DNA from: Mesorhizobium sp.
GTDB taxonomy: Bacteria > Pseudomonadota > Alphaproteobacteria > Rhizobiales > Rhizobiaceae
Direction: 5' to 3'
Assembly: GCF_004962245.1 (NCBI RefSeq)
Contig: NZ_SUHQ01000016.1
Location: forward strand, 88,930-152,929
DNA: 64,000 nt
The notes under the pieces are model-generated. The model was not told where the DNA came from and did not search any database. It saw only the letters and a list, made by a program, of their open reading frames with translations. Of this stretch, positions 24,640 through 33,271 are shown piece after piece (positions within the stretch are counted from its first letter, which is position 1; every line of letters starts with the position of its first letter). The position numbers and the translations under genes were made by a program.

Positions 24640-25266
24640 TCATGGCCGAGCTGACAGCCAGTTGGCGTGCACCTTGAAGCCCTCGCCGGTCAGAAGCGCC
24701 ACCGTCTCGTAGAGGGGCAGGCCGACGACGTTGGTGTAGGAGCCGACAAGCTTGACGACGAAGGCGCCGGCGAGGCCCTGGACGGCATAGCCGCCGGCCT
24801 TGCCGCGCCATTCTCCCGAGGCCACATAGGCGTCGATTTCGGCGCGTGGCAGCCGCTTGAAACGCACCCTGGTCTCGACCAGCCGCTGGCGCAGCTTGCC
24901 GCCCGGCGTGATCAGGCAGATGCCGGAATAGACCCGGTGCGAACGGCCGGACAGCAGGCCGAGGCAATTGGCGACGTCGTCGAGCGTTTCGGCCTTTGGC
25001 AGGATGCGCCGGCCGACGGCGACCACGGTGTCGGCGGCCAGCACGAAGCTGGGCGGATAGTCGTCCTCGGTTTTTAGCGACGCCAGCGCCTTCTCGGCCT
25101 TTTCCTTCGACAGGCGCTTGGCCAGCGAGCGCGGATGCTCGGCGCGCATCGGCGTCTCGTCGACACCAGACGGCAGCACGCGATCCGGCTCGATGCCGGC
25201 CTGCTGCAGGAGTTCGATCCGGCGCGGCGAACCCGAGGCAAGCACGAGCTTCTGCAAATTGCTCAT
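24640..25266 (-). CDS. maf: Maf-family nucleoside-triphosphate pyrophosphatase
   Basis: 208 residues. N-terminal LVLASGSPRRIELLQQAGIE is the Maf signature (SxSPRR); VLAADTVVAVGRRILPKAET and RSHRVYSGICLITPGGKL are the other active-site blocks. The enzyme hydrolyses dTTP/UTP or modified nucleotides to monophosphates, a house-cleaning role. Lies 27 bases after infA in the same transcript; synteny with yacG is conserved in Rhizobiales. Confidence 0.93.
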   Translation of the reverse strand: MSNLQKLVLASGSPRRIELLQQAGIEPDRVLPSGVDETPMRAEHPRSLAKRLSKEKAEKALASLKTEDDYPPSFVLAADTVVAVGRRILPKAETLDDVANCLGLLSGRSHRVYSGICLITPGGKLRQRLVETRVRFKRLPRAEIDAYVASGEWRGKAGGYAVQGLAGAFVVKLVGSYTNVVGLPLYETVALLTGEGFKVHANWLSARP

Positions 25267-25293
25267 CGCGATCCCGGCCGAACTCTGACGATC

Positions 25294-25512
25294 TTACTTG
25301 AAACGGTAGGTGATGCGGCCCTTGGTCAGGTCGTAGGGTGTCATCTCGACCAGAACCTTGTCGCCGGTCAGCACGCGGATGCGGTTCTTGCGCATGCGGC
25401 CGGCCGTATGGGCGATGATCTCGTGTTCGTTTTCAAGCTTCACCCTGAACATCGCGTTGGGCAACAATTCCGTGACGACACCCGGAAACTCGAGGACTTC
25501 TTCCTTCGGCAT
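25294..25512 (-). CDS. infA: Translation initiation factor IF-1
   Basis: 72 residues, the standard length. S1/OB fold: [40 protein letters not shown] and [18 protein letters not shown] are nearly invariant in IF-1. Binds the 30S A site during initiation. First of the infA-maf-yacG group, 87 bases after the phosphatase-like gene. Confidence 0.97.
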
Positions 25513-25599
25513 TCGATACCTTTGCTTGGATGGGGATTCCCAGCGCCCGGCCGGAATTTGGGCGGAACCTATATGATAATCGCGCGCTTGTGAACATGC

Positions 25600-26019
25600 T
25601 TAATCAGCGCCGCTTTTTGCCTCCGGCGCTGCAAAACGGCCGCCGATCCGCGCCTTCAGCCGTTCGCGCACCTCGCGGTAGGCGGCCATGATCTGCTCAC
25701 GCGTGCCGACGACATCAGTTGGATCCGGCATCGGCCAGTATTCGACATCGACAGCGAGCGAGCGGGTAAGCTCGAGCGCGGTGTGATGGGCTTCCGGCGA
25801 CAGCGTGACGATCAGGTCGAAATAGTCGTCCTCGAGATCGTCCAGCGTCCTCGGATGCCGTTCGCCCAGCGACAGGCCTTCCTCGGCCAGCACGGCGTCG
25901 ACGAATGGGTCGCGTTCGCCGCCGCGCACCCCGGCCGACGCCACGAAAGTGGTCGCCGGAAGCATCCGGCGCGCCAGCAACTCGGCCATCGGCGAGCGCA
26001 CGGCGTTCATGCCGCACAC
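25600..26019 (-). CDS. Low-molecular-weight phosphatase family protein (start uncertain)
   Basis: The P-loop VCGMNAVRSPMAE gives the CX5R(S) catalytic motif of low-molecular-weight Tyr phosphatases/arsenate reductases; the acid Asp is likely in YWPMPDP. With the GTG at 26019 the protein would start one residue before the catalytic Cys and lack the first strand, whereas the frame continues upstream as LPRSILPRSILF with no ATG, GTG or TTG. The real start may be a CTG near 26055-26065, coupled to the preceding gene, or the 5' end was altered by the 15-bp duplication there. Conserved neighbour of infA and UPF0262. Confidence 0.75.
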   Translation of the reverse strand: MCGMNAVRSPMAELLARRMLPATTFVASAGVRGGERDPFVDAVLAEEGLSLGERHPRTLDDLEDDYFDLIVTLSPEAHHTALELTRSLAVDVEYWPMPDPTDVVGTREQIMAAYREVRERLKARIGGRFAAPEAKSGAD

Positions 26020-26025
26020 AAAGAG

Positions 26026-26055
26026 GATCGAGCGGGGCAGGATCGAGCGGGGCAG
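26026..26055. repeat. Perfect 15-bp tandem duplication at the phosphatase 5' end
   Basis: GATCGAGCGGGGCAG occurs twice in a row (26026-26040, 26041-26055). On the coding strand it gives LPRSI twice. Confidence 0.9.
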
Positions 26056-26068
26056 AGGGGCAGGCAGG

Positions 26069-26554
26069 TCAGCCTCGCCAGTGCAGCACGCAGACCAGCG
26101 TGAACAGCCGGCGCGCCGTGTCGAAATCGATGTCGATCTTGCCGGCCAGCCGGTCCATCAAGGTCTGCGAGCCCTCATTGTGCAGGCCGCGCCGGCCCAT
26201 GTCGATCGCCTCGATCTGGCTGGGCGTCGAGGTGCGGATGGCCTCGTAATAGCTTTCGCAGATCATGTAATAGTCCTTGACGATGCGCCTGAGCGGCGTC
26301 AGCGACAGGATGTGGGTGACCACGGCGGCACCATCCTCGCGCGTCACCGCAAAGACCAGGCGGGATTCGGCCAGCGACAGCTTCAGCCGATAGGGTCCGG
26401 CGCCGTCGTCATTGACCGGCTGAAAGCGGTTCTCCTCGATCAGGTCGAAGATCGCCACCGCCCGCTCATGCTCGACATCGGGCGTCGAACGGCCGATCGA
26501 TTCGTCGAGTTCGACATCGATCAGCCTGGCATGGGTTCGATCGTAGTCCGACAT
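26069..26554 (-). CDS. UPF0262 family protein
   Basis: 161 residues. Conserved blocks include RLIDVELDESIGRSTPDVEH, RLKLSLAESRLVFAVTREDG and RRIVKDYYMICESYYEAIR. Found only in alphaproteobacteria in this gene context; function unknown. Starts 6 bases after hisD and ends where the low-molecular-weight phosphatase gene begins, so it is mid-operon. Confidence 0.9.
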   Translation of the reverse strand: MSDYDRTHARLIDVELDESIGRSTPDVEHERAVAIFDLIEENRFQPVNDDGAGPYRLKLSLAESRLVFAVTREDGAAVVTHILSLTPLRRIVKDYYMICESYYEAIRTSTPSQIEAIDMGRRGLHNEGSQTLMDRLAGKIDIDFDTARRLFTLVCVLHWRG

Positions 26555-26560
26555 GTCAGT

Positions 26561-27853
26561 CTACATGTTCAGCCGTATGGCGACGGAGCGTCCGTGCGCG
26601 TCGAGGCCTTCCGCCTTGGCCAGCGCGATGGCCGCGGGCGCCAGCGCCCGCAGCTGCTCCGGTCCGAGCTTCAGGATCGAGGTGCGCTTGACGAAATCGA
26701 GCACCGAAAGCCCGGACGAGAAGCGCGCCGAGCGCGCCGTCGGCAGCACGTGGTTGGAGCCGCCGACATAGTCGCCGATGGCTTCCGGCGTGTGGCGGCC
26801 GAGAAAGACGGCACCGGCGTTGCGCATCCGCGCCAGGAAGGCTTCCGGCTCGTCGATGGCAAGCTCGACATGTTCGGCGGCGATGCGATCGACCAGCGGC
26901 AGTGCGGCCTCGATTCGGGGAACGAGGATGACGGCGCCGAAGTCGCGCCAGCTCGCCGCCGCCGTCTCGGCGCGCGGCAGGCCGAGCAACTGGCGTTCGA
27001 CCGCCTGTTCGACCGCTTCGCCGAAGGCGGGATCGTCGGTGATCAGGATCGACTGCGCCGACACGTCATGCTCGGCCTGGGCGAGCAGGTCGGCGGCGAT
27101 CCAGTCGGGATCGTTGCCGCCGTCGGCCACGACAAGCACTTCCGAAGGCCCGGCGATCATGTCGATGCCGACCGTGCCGAAGACCTGGCGCTTGGCCGCG
27201 GCGACATAGGCATTGCCGGGGCCGACGATCTTGGCGACGGGCTTTATCGTCTCGGTTCCATAGGCGAGCGCCGCGATCGCCTGCGCGCCGCCGATGCGGT
27301 AGATCTCGGATATGCCGGTCAGATCCGCCGCCACGAGCACCAGCGGATTGATGATGCCGCCGGGCGCGGGCACCGCCATGACGATGCGCTCGACGCCGGC
27401 GACCTTGGCCGGCACGGCGCTCATCAGCACCGAGCTTGGATAGCTCGCCGTGCCGCCCGGCACATAAAGCCCGACCGCCTCGATCGCCGTCCAGCGCGAG
27501 CCGAGCTCGACCCCGGCGGCGTCCGTATAGCGGTCGTCCTTCGGCCGCTGCCGCTCATGATGGGAACGGATGCGGTCACGGGCGAATTTTAGCGCCTCGA
27601 TGGTTTGCGGGTCGGCGGCGTCGTAGGCCCTGGCGATGTCGTCCTGCGACACGGCCATGCCGAGCTCTTTCAGATCGGCCTGTTCGAATTTCCGCGTATA
27701 GTCGATGAGCGCCGCGTCACCCTCGGCGCGCACCCGCGCGATGATCGCGCGCACCACGGCGTCGACATCGGCCGAGGCCTCCCGCTTGGTCAAAAGGAAG
27801 GCGGCAAAACGCTGCTCGAAATCGGCGTCGGACAGACGAAGCGTGATGGCCAT
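26561..27853 (-). CDS. hisD: Histidinol dehydrogenase
   Basis: 430 residues, standard length, from ATG at 27853. Catalyses the last two steps of histidine synthesis, L-histidinol to L-histidine with NAD, using zinc. Signature blocks: VGLYVPGGTASYPSSVLMSA, GPGNAYVAAAKRQVFGTVGI (Zn/NAD region), IAGPSEVLVVADG, EHVELAIDEPEAFLARMRNA and the closing LDAHGRSVAIRLNM. Begins 10 bases after the DUF2948 gene and is followed after 6 bases by UPF0262. Confidence 0.97.
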   Translation of the reverse strand: MAITLRLSDADFEQRFAAFLLTKREASADVDAVVRAIIARVRAEGDAALIDYTRKFEQADLKELGMAVSQDDIARAYDAADPQTIEALKFARDRIRSHHERQRPKDDRYTDAAGVELGSRWTAIEAVGLYVPGGTASYPSSVLMSAVPAKVAGVERIVMAVPAPGGIINPLVLVAADLTGISEIYRIGGAQAIAALAYGTETIKPVAKIVGPGNAYVAAAKRQVFGTVGIDMIAGPSEVLVVADGGNDPDWIAADLLAQAEHDVSAQSILITDDPAFGEAVEQAVERQLLGLPRAETAAASWRDFGAVILVPRIEAALPLVDRIAAEHVELAIDEPEAFLARMRNAGAVFLGRHTPEAIGDYVGGSNHVLPTARSARFSSGLSVLDFVKRTSILKLGPEQLRALAPAAIALAKAEGLDAHGRSVAIRLNM

Positions 27854-27863
27854 CTTGTGTTGC

Positions 27864-28298
27864 TCAGGCTCTGTGGAAGGGGCGCGACGTCGCTTCCCAG
27901 GCGCCGCCGATGTCAGCGAGCCGCGCCTCGATGCATTCGACATCGAGCATGATCGCGCCGCCGCCAGAAAAGATCAGCTCTATGATGCCGGCGGGCTTGT
28001 CGAGCGCGACGAAGCTGATCGCCAGCAGGGAGAGGACCTCATCAGGCTTGTCGCGGGCAATGCCGCTGGTCTTGGCGCCCAGAACCCGGTCGAAATGCAG
28101 TACGCTTTGCCGCCGCTCATTGTGCTGGCGGAACAGGCCGGATTTCGCTTCCCAGACGAAGCGGTTCATGGTCAGCACGAAGCGTTTGGTCGCCGGCACG
28201 TATTCGAGGTCGCCGACCTTCAGCACGGCGTCCTGGACATGAGCCGAGAGGATGCTCAGATCCTGATCGTCGAGCGCGACAAGCTTGAGAGCGTTCAT
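27864..28298 (-). CDS. DUF2948 family protein
   Basis: 144 residues from ATG at 28298. Typical segments: LKLVALDDQDLSILSAHVQD, FVLTMNRFVWEAKSG, and AIMLDVECIEARLADIGGAW near the end. Conserved between murA and hisD in Rhizobiales; function unknown. Confidence 0.9.
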   Translation of the reverse strand: MNALKLVALDDQDLSILSAHVQDAVLKVGDLEYVPATKRFVLTMNRFVWEAKSGLFRQHNERRQSVLHFDRVLGAKTSGIARDKPDEVLSLLAISFVALDKPAGIIELIFSGGGAIMLDVECIEARLADIGGAWEATSRPFHRA

Positions 28299-28401
28299 GC
28301 GGATTTCGCACCTGCGAAGGTTTACAATCGGCTTTCTGTTAGGCGGTCTTGGCGATCCGTGCAACCGCGCCACGGATCCTGCCAAGGCAATCGCTTAAGG
28401 C

Positions 28402-28470
28402 TTGCGCTGCCCCTCATCGCCCTGCCGGGCACTTCTCCCCGTGAGGGACGGGGAGAAGGGGCTTGGCCAC
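28402..28470. repeat. Palindromic intergenic element, RIME-like
   Basis: CTTCTCCCCGT (28432-28442) and ACGGGGAGAAG (28448-28458) form a perfect 11-bp stem inside a longer G+C-rich stretch (GCCCCTCATCGCCCTGCCGG). Elements of this appearance are common between rhizobial genes. Confidence 0.65.
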
Positions 28471-28502
28471 AACGCTGGCGATCCCTCTCTTGCCGATTTC
28501 GC

Positions 28503-29795
28503 CTAAGCCGAAATCCGCTCGATCACCGCGCCGCAGCCGGACAGCTTTTCTTCCAGCCGCTCGAAGCCGCGGTCGAGATGGTAGACGCGGTTGACCGTGG
28601 TCTCGCCTTCGGCCGCCAGGCCGGCGATGACCAGCGACACCGAAGCGCGAAGATCGGTCGCCATGACCGGCGCGCCCTTCAGCTTCGCCACGCCGTCGAC
28701 GATCGCCGTCTGCCCGGAAAGCGTGATGTGGGCGCCGAGCCGGGCGAGTTCCTGGACGTGCATGAAGCGGTTTTCGAAGATCGTCTCGGTGATGCGCGAC
28801 TTGCCCTTGGCCATGGTCATCAGGCCCATGAACTGCGCCTGCAGGTCGGTCGGGAATGCCGGGAACGGCGCCGTCGCCACGTCGACCGGCGCAATGCCGG
28901 CGCCGTTGCGCCTGACGCGGATGCCGGAATTGGTCGGCGTGATCTCCGCACCCGTCTGGGCAATTACGTCGAGCGCCGTCTGTAACAGGTCGGCCCGCGC
29001 GCCTTCGAGCATAACGTCGCCGCCGGTCATGGCGACGGCCATCGCATAGGTGCCGGTCTCGATGCGGTCGGGTATCACCCGGACACGCGCGCCTGACAGC
29101 GCTTCGACGCCGTCGATGGTGATTGTCGAGGTGCCGGCGCCGTAAATCTTCGCACCCATCGCGTTGAGGCAATCGGCAAGGTTGACGATCTCGGGCTCGC
29201 GGGCGGCGTTTTCGAGCACCGTCTCGCCCTTGGCCAGCGACGCCGCCATCATCAGCACATGGGTGGCGCCGACCGACACTTTCGGGAAGACGTAGCGGTT
29301 GCCGACAAGCCGGCCGTTCCTGGTCTTAGCGATGACATAACCGGTGTCGACGTCGATATCGGCGCCCAGCGCCTGAAGGCCCTCCAGGAAAAGATCGACC
29401 GGGCGCGTGCCGATGGCGCAGCCACCCGGCAGCGACACCTTGGCCTCGCCCATGCGGGCAAGCAGCGGGCCGATCACCCAGAAGGACGCGCGCATCTTCG
29501 ACACCAGCTCGTAGGGTGCCGTGGTGTCGACGATGTTGCGGGCGGAAAAAGTGATGGTGCGCGAATAGCCCTCTTGCTGCTTTTCGCGGCGGCCATTGAC
29601 CGAATAATCGACGCCATGATTGCCGAGGATGCGGATCAACTGCTCGACATCGGCCAGATGCGGCACGTTTTCGAGCGTCAGCGTGTCGTCGGTCAACAGC
29701 GAGGCGATCATCAGCGGCAGTGCTGCATTCTTCGCGCCCGAGATCGGGATGCTTCCGGCAAGCTTGTTGCCGCCGACAATTCTGATGCGATCCAT
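28503..29795 (-). CDS. murA: UDP-N-acetylglucosamine 1-carboxyvinyltransferase
   Basis: 430 residues. First committed step of peptidoglycan synthesis: transfer of enolpyruvate from PEP to UDP-GlcNAc. Starts MDRIRIVGGNKLAGSIPISG and KNAALPLMIASLLTDDTLTL; the catalytic loop is LPGGCAIGTRPVDLF with the fosfomycin-targeted Cys; the end is YHLDRGFERLEEKLSGCGAV. Stands at the start of the conserved murA-hisD block, separated from DUF2948 by a palindromic repeat. Confidence 0.97.
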   Translation of the reverse strand: MDRIRIVGGNKLAGSIPISGAKNAALPLMIASLLTDDTLTLENVPHLADVEQLIRILGNHGVDYSVNGRREKQQEGYSRTITFSARNIVDTTAPYELVSKMRASFWVIGPLLARMGEAKVSLPGGCAIGTRPVDLFLEGLQALGADIDVDTGYVIAKTRNGRLVGNRYVFPKVSVGATHVLMMAASLAKGETVLENAAREPEIVNLADCLNAMGAKIYGAGTSTITIDGVEALSGARVRVIPDRIETGTYAMAVAMTGGDVMLEGARADLLQTALDVIAQTGAEITPTNSGIRVRRNGAGIAPVDVATAPFPAFPTDLQAQFMGLMTMAKGKSRITETIFENRFMHVQELARLGAHITLSGQTAIVDGVAKLKGAPVMATDLRASVSLVIAGLAAEGETTVNRVYHLDRGFERLEEKLSGCGAVIERISA

Positions 29796-29926
29796 TTGAA
29801 GAACGTCCCCTCGGCCGAAAGGCCGGTTTTCAATCGGTTGAGTCTGTTGTGGCCCATCTAGACCATTGGCCGGCTTGGTTCAAGAAACAGGATTCCCGCT
29901 CCCTGGGCCAAGCCTGTTGATATAGG

Positions 29927-30145
29927 TCAATCCTTTTGCGTTTCCCTCAAGGCGCCGAGCCCGTCCGGCCGCTTGTCGGCGTCGCCAGCGCGCCGTTTGT
30001 CGGCGTCGCCAGCGCGCCGGGAGCGCGACTGCGCCTTGCGCTTCTGCAGATTGGCGCGCAATTGCTCGGCGAGCCGGGTCTTGCGGTCGACAACGCGCTT
30101 TTTCGATTCGTCCCCCTTGTCGGGTGGAATTGTCTTGTCGTTCAT
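29927..30145 (-). CDS. Small highly charged protein, unknown function
   Basis: 72 residues, rich in Lys, Arg and Asp: KKRVVDRKTRLAEQLRANLQ KRKAQ, followed by two copies of RRAGDADKR-type units from a 24-bp tandem duplication (about 29970-30017). No membrane segment or known domain. Similar small basic proteins sit near murA in rhizobia. Low-complexity composition limits any call. Confidence 0.6.
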   Translation of the reverse strand: MNDKTIPPDKGDESKKRVVDRKTRLAEQLRANLQKRKAQSRSRRAGDADKRRAGDADKRPDGLGALRETQKD

Positions 30146-30294
30146 GGTCCTCGTCCCGGCTGGCGACCAGCCAGCCCGCTATTCAGGGATAGCCAACATT
30201 GTGGCGCCGCCATGTCCGCAAAACCGTCTGGCACGGGCTTTCACACACGGCTTGCGCTTACCGGTTCGATATGGCAGAAGCCCCGCCATCGGCG

Positions 30295-30369
<75 letters not shown>

Positions 30370-30435
30370 GTTTATCCCCTTGGAACACCACTGGCGCAGG
30401 TCGTTCTAGACTTGTGGAGGCGATCCGCTCAGGCG

Positions 30436-30909
30436 TCACGCACTCCGGCTGAAAACCCGGTCGGCCAACCGATCAAACGAGAAAGCACCGGCGCCACGGG
30501 CCAGCACCAGCGACAGTAGCGACGCCCACTGCAGGTGTTCGGCCCAATTCTCGGGGAAGACGAAGATCTGAATAACCGCCACGACCCCGAGCAGCATCAG
30601 CGCGCCGAGACGCGAGAACAGCCCTAGGAAAAGCAGCACCGAGCCAGTGAGTTCAGCGGCCGTCGCCAGGGGCGCGGCGATTGTCGGGTCGACGAAGGGC
30701 AGATTGTATTCGTTGGCGAACAACTGCACCGTTACCGGCCATGATGCCAGTTTCGTTTGTGCGGACTGCCAGAAGACATGCGCGACCGCGATGCGGGCGG
30801 CGAGTTGGACGATTGACAACGATATGTGCTCTGGCAGTTTGAGGGCACGCCTGTAGAGGCCGATAGGCCCAGTCGAGGTGGATGAGGAATATTCTCGTAT
30901 CGCGGTCAT
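30436..30909 (-). CDS. DoxX-family membrane protein of the bufferin operon
   Basis: 157 residues from ATG at 30909 (GGAG 8 bases upstream; an ATG at 30921 would overlap the previous gene). Four predicted membrane segments: SIVQLAARIAVAHVFWQSAQ, PLATAAELTGSVLLFLGLFS, LGALMLLGVVAVIQIFVF and WASLLSLVLARGAGAFSF. DoxX/TQO-like proteins are the usual fourth member of DUF2282-DUF692-DUF2063 operons and probably link the pathway to membrane electron transfer. Two bases after the DUF2063 stop. The exact role is inferred. Confidence 0.88.
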   Translation of the reverse strand: MTAIREYSSSTSTGPIGLYRRALKLPEHISLSIVQLAARIAVAHVFWQSAQTKLASWPVTVQLFANEYNLPFVDPTIAAPLATAAELTGSVLLFLGLFSRLGALMLLGVVAVIQIFVFPENWAEHLQWASLLSLVLARGAGAFSFDRLADRVFSRSA

Positions 30910-30911
30910 GA

Positions 30912-31706
30912 CTATCTCCATCGGTTTGAGAGGGGATGCGCCGGAATCCGCACATCCGTGACGAGCCCGTCGCCGAACAGACGCACGAGCGCGGACAAGA
31001 GATCGAACGCCGGATCGAGAGCGAGGGCGCGGGCTGTGGCGTGTTCCAGGCCGAGGCCGTGCTTCAGCGAATGTCTAAACGCGAAATTGGCGCGATCGAG
31101 AAGAACCAGGCGGACGCTCTCACCGGACCGCCACAACGCCACGCGTTCAGGACGCCTTGTCCAGGCGCTGTGCTGGTCGACCGCCGTCTCCGGCTGATGC
31201 GCCATCCATACGGACAGGATCGACCAGTGCGAAACGATCAGCCGCAGGGATGGCTGCAGCAGGATATCGGGCGAAGGCCCCAGATCGGTGTTGTCATATT
31301 CCGCGAGGGTACGAGACGGCAGCGAAGCCGCGTCGAGGACTTCGGCAATGGCCCATTCGAGCCGCGCCGTTTCGGCTACGACCGGCATATCGGAAAGCGT
31401 GTCGATCGTCTTCAGAAAGCGGGGGAAGCCGGCGCCATAGCGCGCAAGCCGCGACTCCACCGGCGGATGCCATCGAATGAACTCGCTCGCCACGAAACGG
31501 AAGAAGCGTTCATCGACAAGGCGAACCGTGACTGGAAAGACCGCCATCAGCACCGCGGTAAGCGAACTGCGGGTATTGTTCTGGTAGATACGCAGGCGGG
31601 CCAATGGATCGGCCTTGCCGGCGGTTAGCATTTTCGCGGTGACCGCTGGTTCCATCGCCAGCACCGATCGCGCCATGGTGGTCTGCAGGTGTTCAAGCGG
31701 CAGCAT
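30912..31706 (-). CDS. bufC: DUF2063 partner protein of the MNIO enzyme (BufC-type)
   Basis: 264 residues. N-terminal DUF2063 domain: GKADPLARLRIYQNNTRSSL, VFPVTVRLVDERFFRFVASE, FIRWHPPVESRLARYGAGFP, RFLKTIDTLSDMPVVAETAR and LEWAIAEVLDAA. In bufferin systems this protein recruits the precursor peptide to the DUF692 oxygenase. Its start overlaps the end of the DUF692 gene by 14 bases, consistent with stoichiometric co-translation. The Pfam label 'putative DNA-binding' for this domain is probably misleading here. Confidence 0.9.
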   Translation of the reverse strand: MLPLEHLQTTMARSVLAMEPAVTAKMLTAGKADPLARLRIYQNNTRSSLTAVLMAVFPVTVRLVDERFFRFVASEFIRWHPPVESRLARYGAGFPRFLKTIDTLSDMPVVAETARLEWAIAEVLDAASLPSRTLAEYDNTDLGPSPDILLQPSLRLIVSHWSILSVWMAHQPETAVDQHSAWTRRPERVALWRSGESVRLVLLDRANFAFRHSLKHGLGLEHATARALALDPAFDLLSALVRLFGDGLVTDVRIPAHPLSNRWR

Positions 31707-32724
31707 GGTATCCTCCCTCTACTGGCGGCATCGCCGCAGGCATGGCTTGTCCAGCTTTGACGGCAGCAAATGCCGCAAGCACGGGCATGCCGCTCCTCAT
31801 GTCACTTTCGAAGGAAAGCAGCGTGGATATCGGCCGGGGCTTGGCTGTCGCAGCTTGTCTCGCGGCCTGCTTGCGGTTGAACATGATCGAAGCGGACAGC
31901 ATGTCGGCCCACATGGCTTCGCCAAGCAGCACATCGAGAACAGGGACATCGGTATCCCATTCGATCAGGGTGGGGCGCGGTCCAAGCCGGCTTATGGCGT
32001 GATGGTATAGCGTCCAGACGACCGGCGGCACGCGCGAGCCATGATCGTCGATGAGCACCGTGTCGGCCCCGACCTGATTAATCGCATGGCCAGCAAGGTG
32101 GATCTCGCCAATAGAATCGGCAGGCAGTGCATCGATGAAGGCTCTTGCGTCATATTGGAGGTTGTGCGCCGAGACGTGGACGTTGTTCACATCCAGGAGC
32201 AGGCCACAGCCGGTCTTCGCGACGAGCTCGGTCAGGAATTCCGCCTCGTTCACCGACGAGTCCGCAAAGGCCAGATAGGCCGAGAGGTTCTCGATGAGAA
32301 CCTGCCGCTTCAGCGTGTCCTGGACGGTTTCGACATTGCGCGCCACGATCGCCAGCGCCTCTTCATCGTAACGCAGCGGCAGCAGGTCGTTGAGATAGGC
32401 GCCGTCGGCTACGCTCCAGGCGAGATGCTCCGAGACGAGATCTGGTTGAAAGCGCTCGCAGACCTTGCGCAGCCGCTCCAGATGATCGCGGTCCAATCCC
32501 TGTGCACTGCCCAGCGACAGGCCAACGCCATGCACCGACAGCGGATAGATATGGCGCAGCCGTTCCAGCGCCTCGACGCCGGCGCCGTCTCCCATGTAGT
32601 TCTCGGCATGCACTTCGAGCCAGCCAGCGGCGGGCCTGCGGGTCAGCATCTCGCTGATGTGAGGAGAGCGAAGACCGATGCCCGCGGTTGCGGGGATCGC
32701 GAGGGCTTGAAACGCACGGGACAT
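31693..32724 (-). CDS. bufB: DUF692 multinuclear non-heme iron oxygenase (BufB-type)
   Basis: 343 residues from ATG at 32724 (GGAG upstream). TIM-barrel MNIO family: GIGLRSPHISEMLTRRPAAG, WLEVHAENYMGDGAG, LSVHGVGLSLGSAQGLDRDH, LVSEHLAWS, VLIENLSAYLAFADSSVNEA, LLLDVNNVHVSAHN and EIHLAGHAI supply the His, Asp, Glu and Asn ligands for two or three irons. These enzymes modify Cys in precursor peptides; in bufferins they form thiooxazole rings that bind copper. It follows the DUF2282 precursor by 44 bases and overlaps DUF2063 by 14. Confidence 0.93.
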   Translation of the reverse strand: MSRAFQALAIPATAGIGLRSPHISEMLTRRPAAGWLEVHAENYMGDGAGVEALERLRHIYPLSVHGVGLSLGSAQGLDRDHLERLRKVCERFQPDLVSEHLAWSVADGAYLNDLLPLRYDEEALAIVARNVETVQDTLKRQVLIENLSAYLAFADSSVNEAEFLTELVAKTGCGLLLDVNNVHVSAHNLQYDARAFIDALPADSIGEIHLAGHAINQVGADTVLIDDHGSRVPPVVWTLYHHAISRLGPRPTLIEWDTDVPVLDVLLGEAMWADMLSASIMFNRKQAARQAATAKPRPISTLLSFESDMRSGMPVLAAFAAVKAGQAMPAAMPPVEGGYHAAA

Positions 32725-32768
32725 CGGTCTGCTCCATTCCAAAGGGGTCGGCTCGAAGTCTGGATCGC

Positions 32769-33038
32769 TCAGGCTTTCGGCTTGTCGCTGCCGCCGGGGA
32801 TCTTGGCGCAGCTACCGGCAGGCAGGTAAAGCCAGGCATCCGGCTGGTTGTCGGCGGTCGAGGTGCCGGCGCAGGAATGCGTCGCAGTCTGGCAGTCGTT
32901 CTGGCCGGCCTTGACGACGCCGTAGCACTTCTCGAAGGCGAAGCTGGGCTGGGCGGCGGGGCCGCTGTGGGCGGCCGTGGCGGCCAGCGAAGTGGCGGCA
33001 GCGAGAGCCGATCCGATGAGGGTTCTGGTGTTGATCAC
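32769..33038 (-). CDS. bufA: DUF2282 bufferin-type precursor peptide (BufA1-like)
   Basis: 89 residues from GTG at 33038, which has AGGAG 8 bases before it; an upstream ATG at 33095 lacks such a site and would bury the signal peptide. Signal peptide: LIGSALAAATSLAATAAHSG. The mature part has the family core FAFEKCYGVVKAGQNDCQ, then HSCAGTS and DAWLYLPAGSCAKIPGG; four Cys at 38, 49, 56 and 77. In this family the MNIO/DUF2063 pair modifies Cys residues before export, giving a periplasmic copper-binding peptide. First gene of the operon. Confidence 0.92.
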   Translation of the reverse strand: MINTRTLIGSALAAATSLAATAAHSGPAAQPSFAFEKCYGVVKAGQNDCQTATHSCAGTSTADNQPDAWLYLPAGSCAKIPGGSDKPKA

Positions 33039-33181
33039 AGTCGTGTCTCCTGGTTGCGTTTCGAGGGAAAGACCGGCGTTTTGGCCTGTCTGCAAGCAGT
33101 GTCCCCGATTAGACGGCCGAACTGAAATGCTGTCTCGGCATGGATTTGATACGTGGTCACTATGTTGAAGGAGGCCCCAAG

Positions 33182-33214
33182 CAAAAAGCCCTCCGGTGGG
33201 GAACCGGAGGGCTT
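33182..33214 (-). terminator. Terminator after the patatin-like gene
   Basis: AAGCCCTCCGG (33186-33196) / CCGGAGGGCTT (33204-33214); on the minus strand a five-T run follows. It separates the patatin-like gene from the bufferin operon downstream. Confidence 0.85.
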
Positions 33215-33271
33215 GGCGCCTGCGTTCGTGAATAGGGCGAAGCAGGTGCGGCTAGGCGGGGAGGGAGGCGC

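Noticed and set aside
25949..27592. 547-codon plus-strand frame over hisD and UPF0262
   Set aside because: Shadow of conserved minus-strand genes; Arg/Asp/His-rich composition without any family motif.
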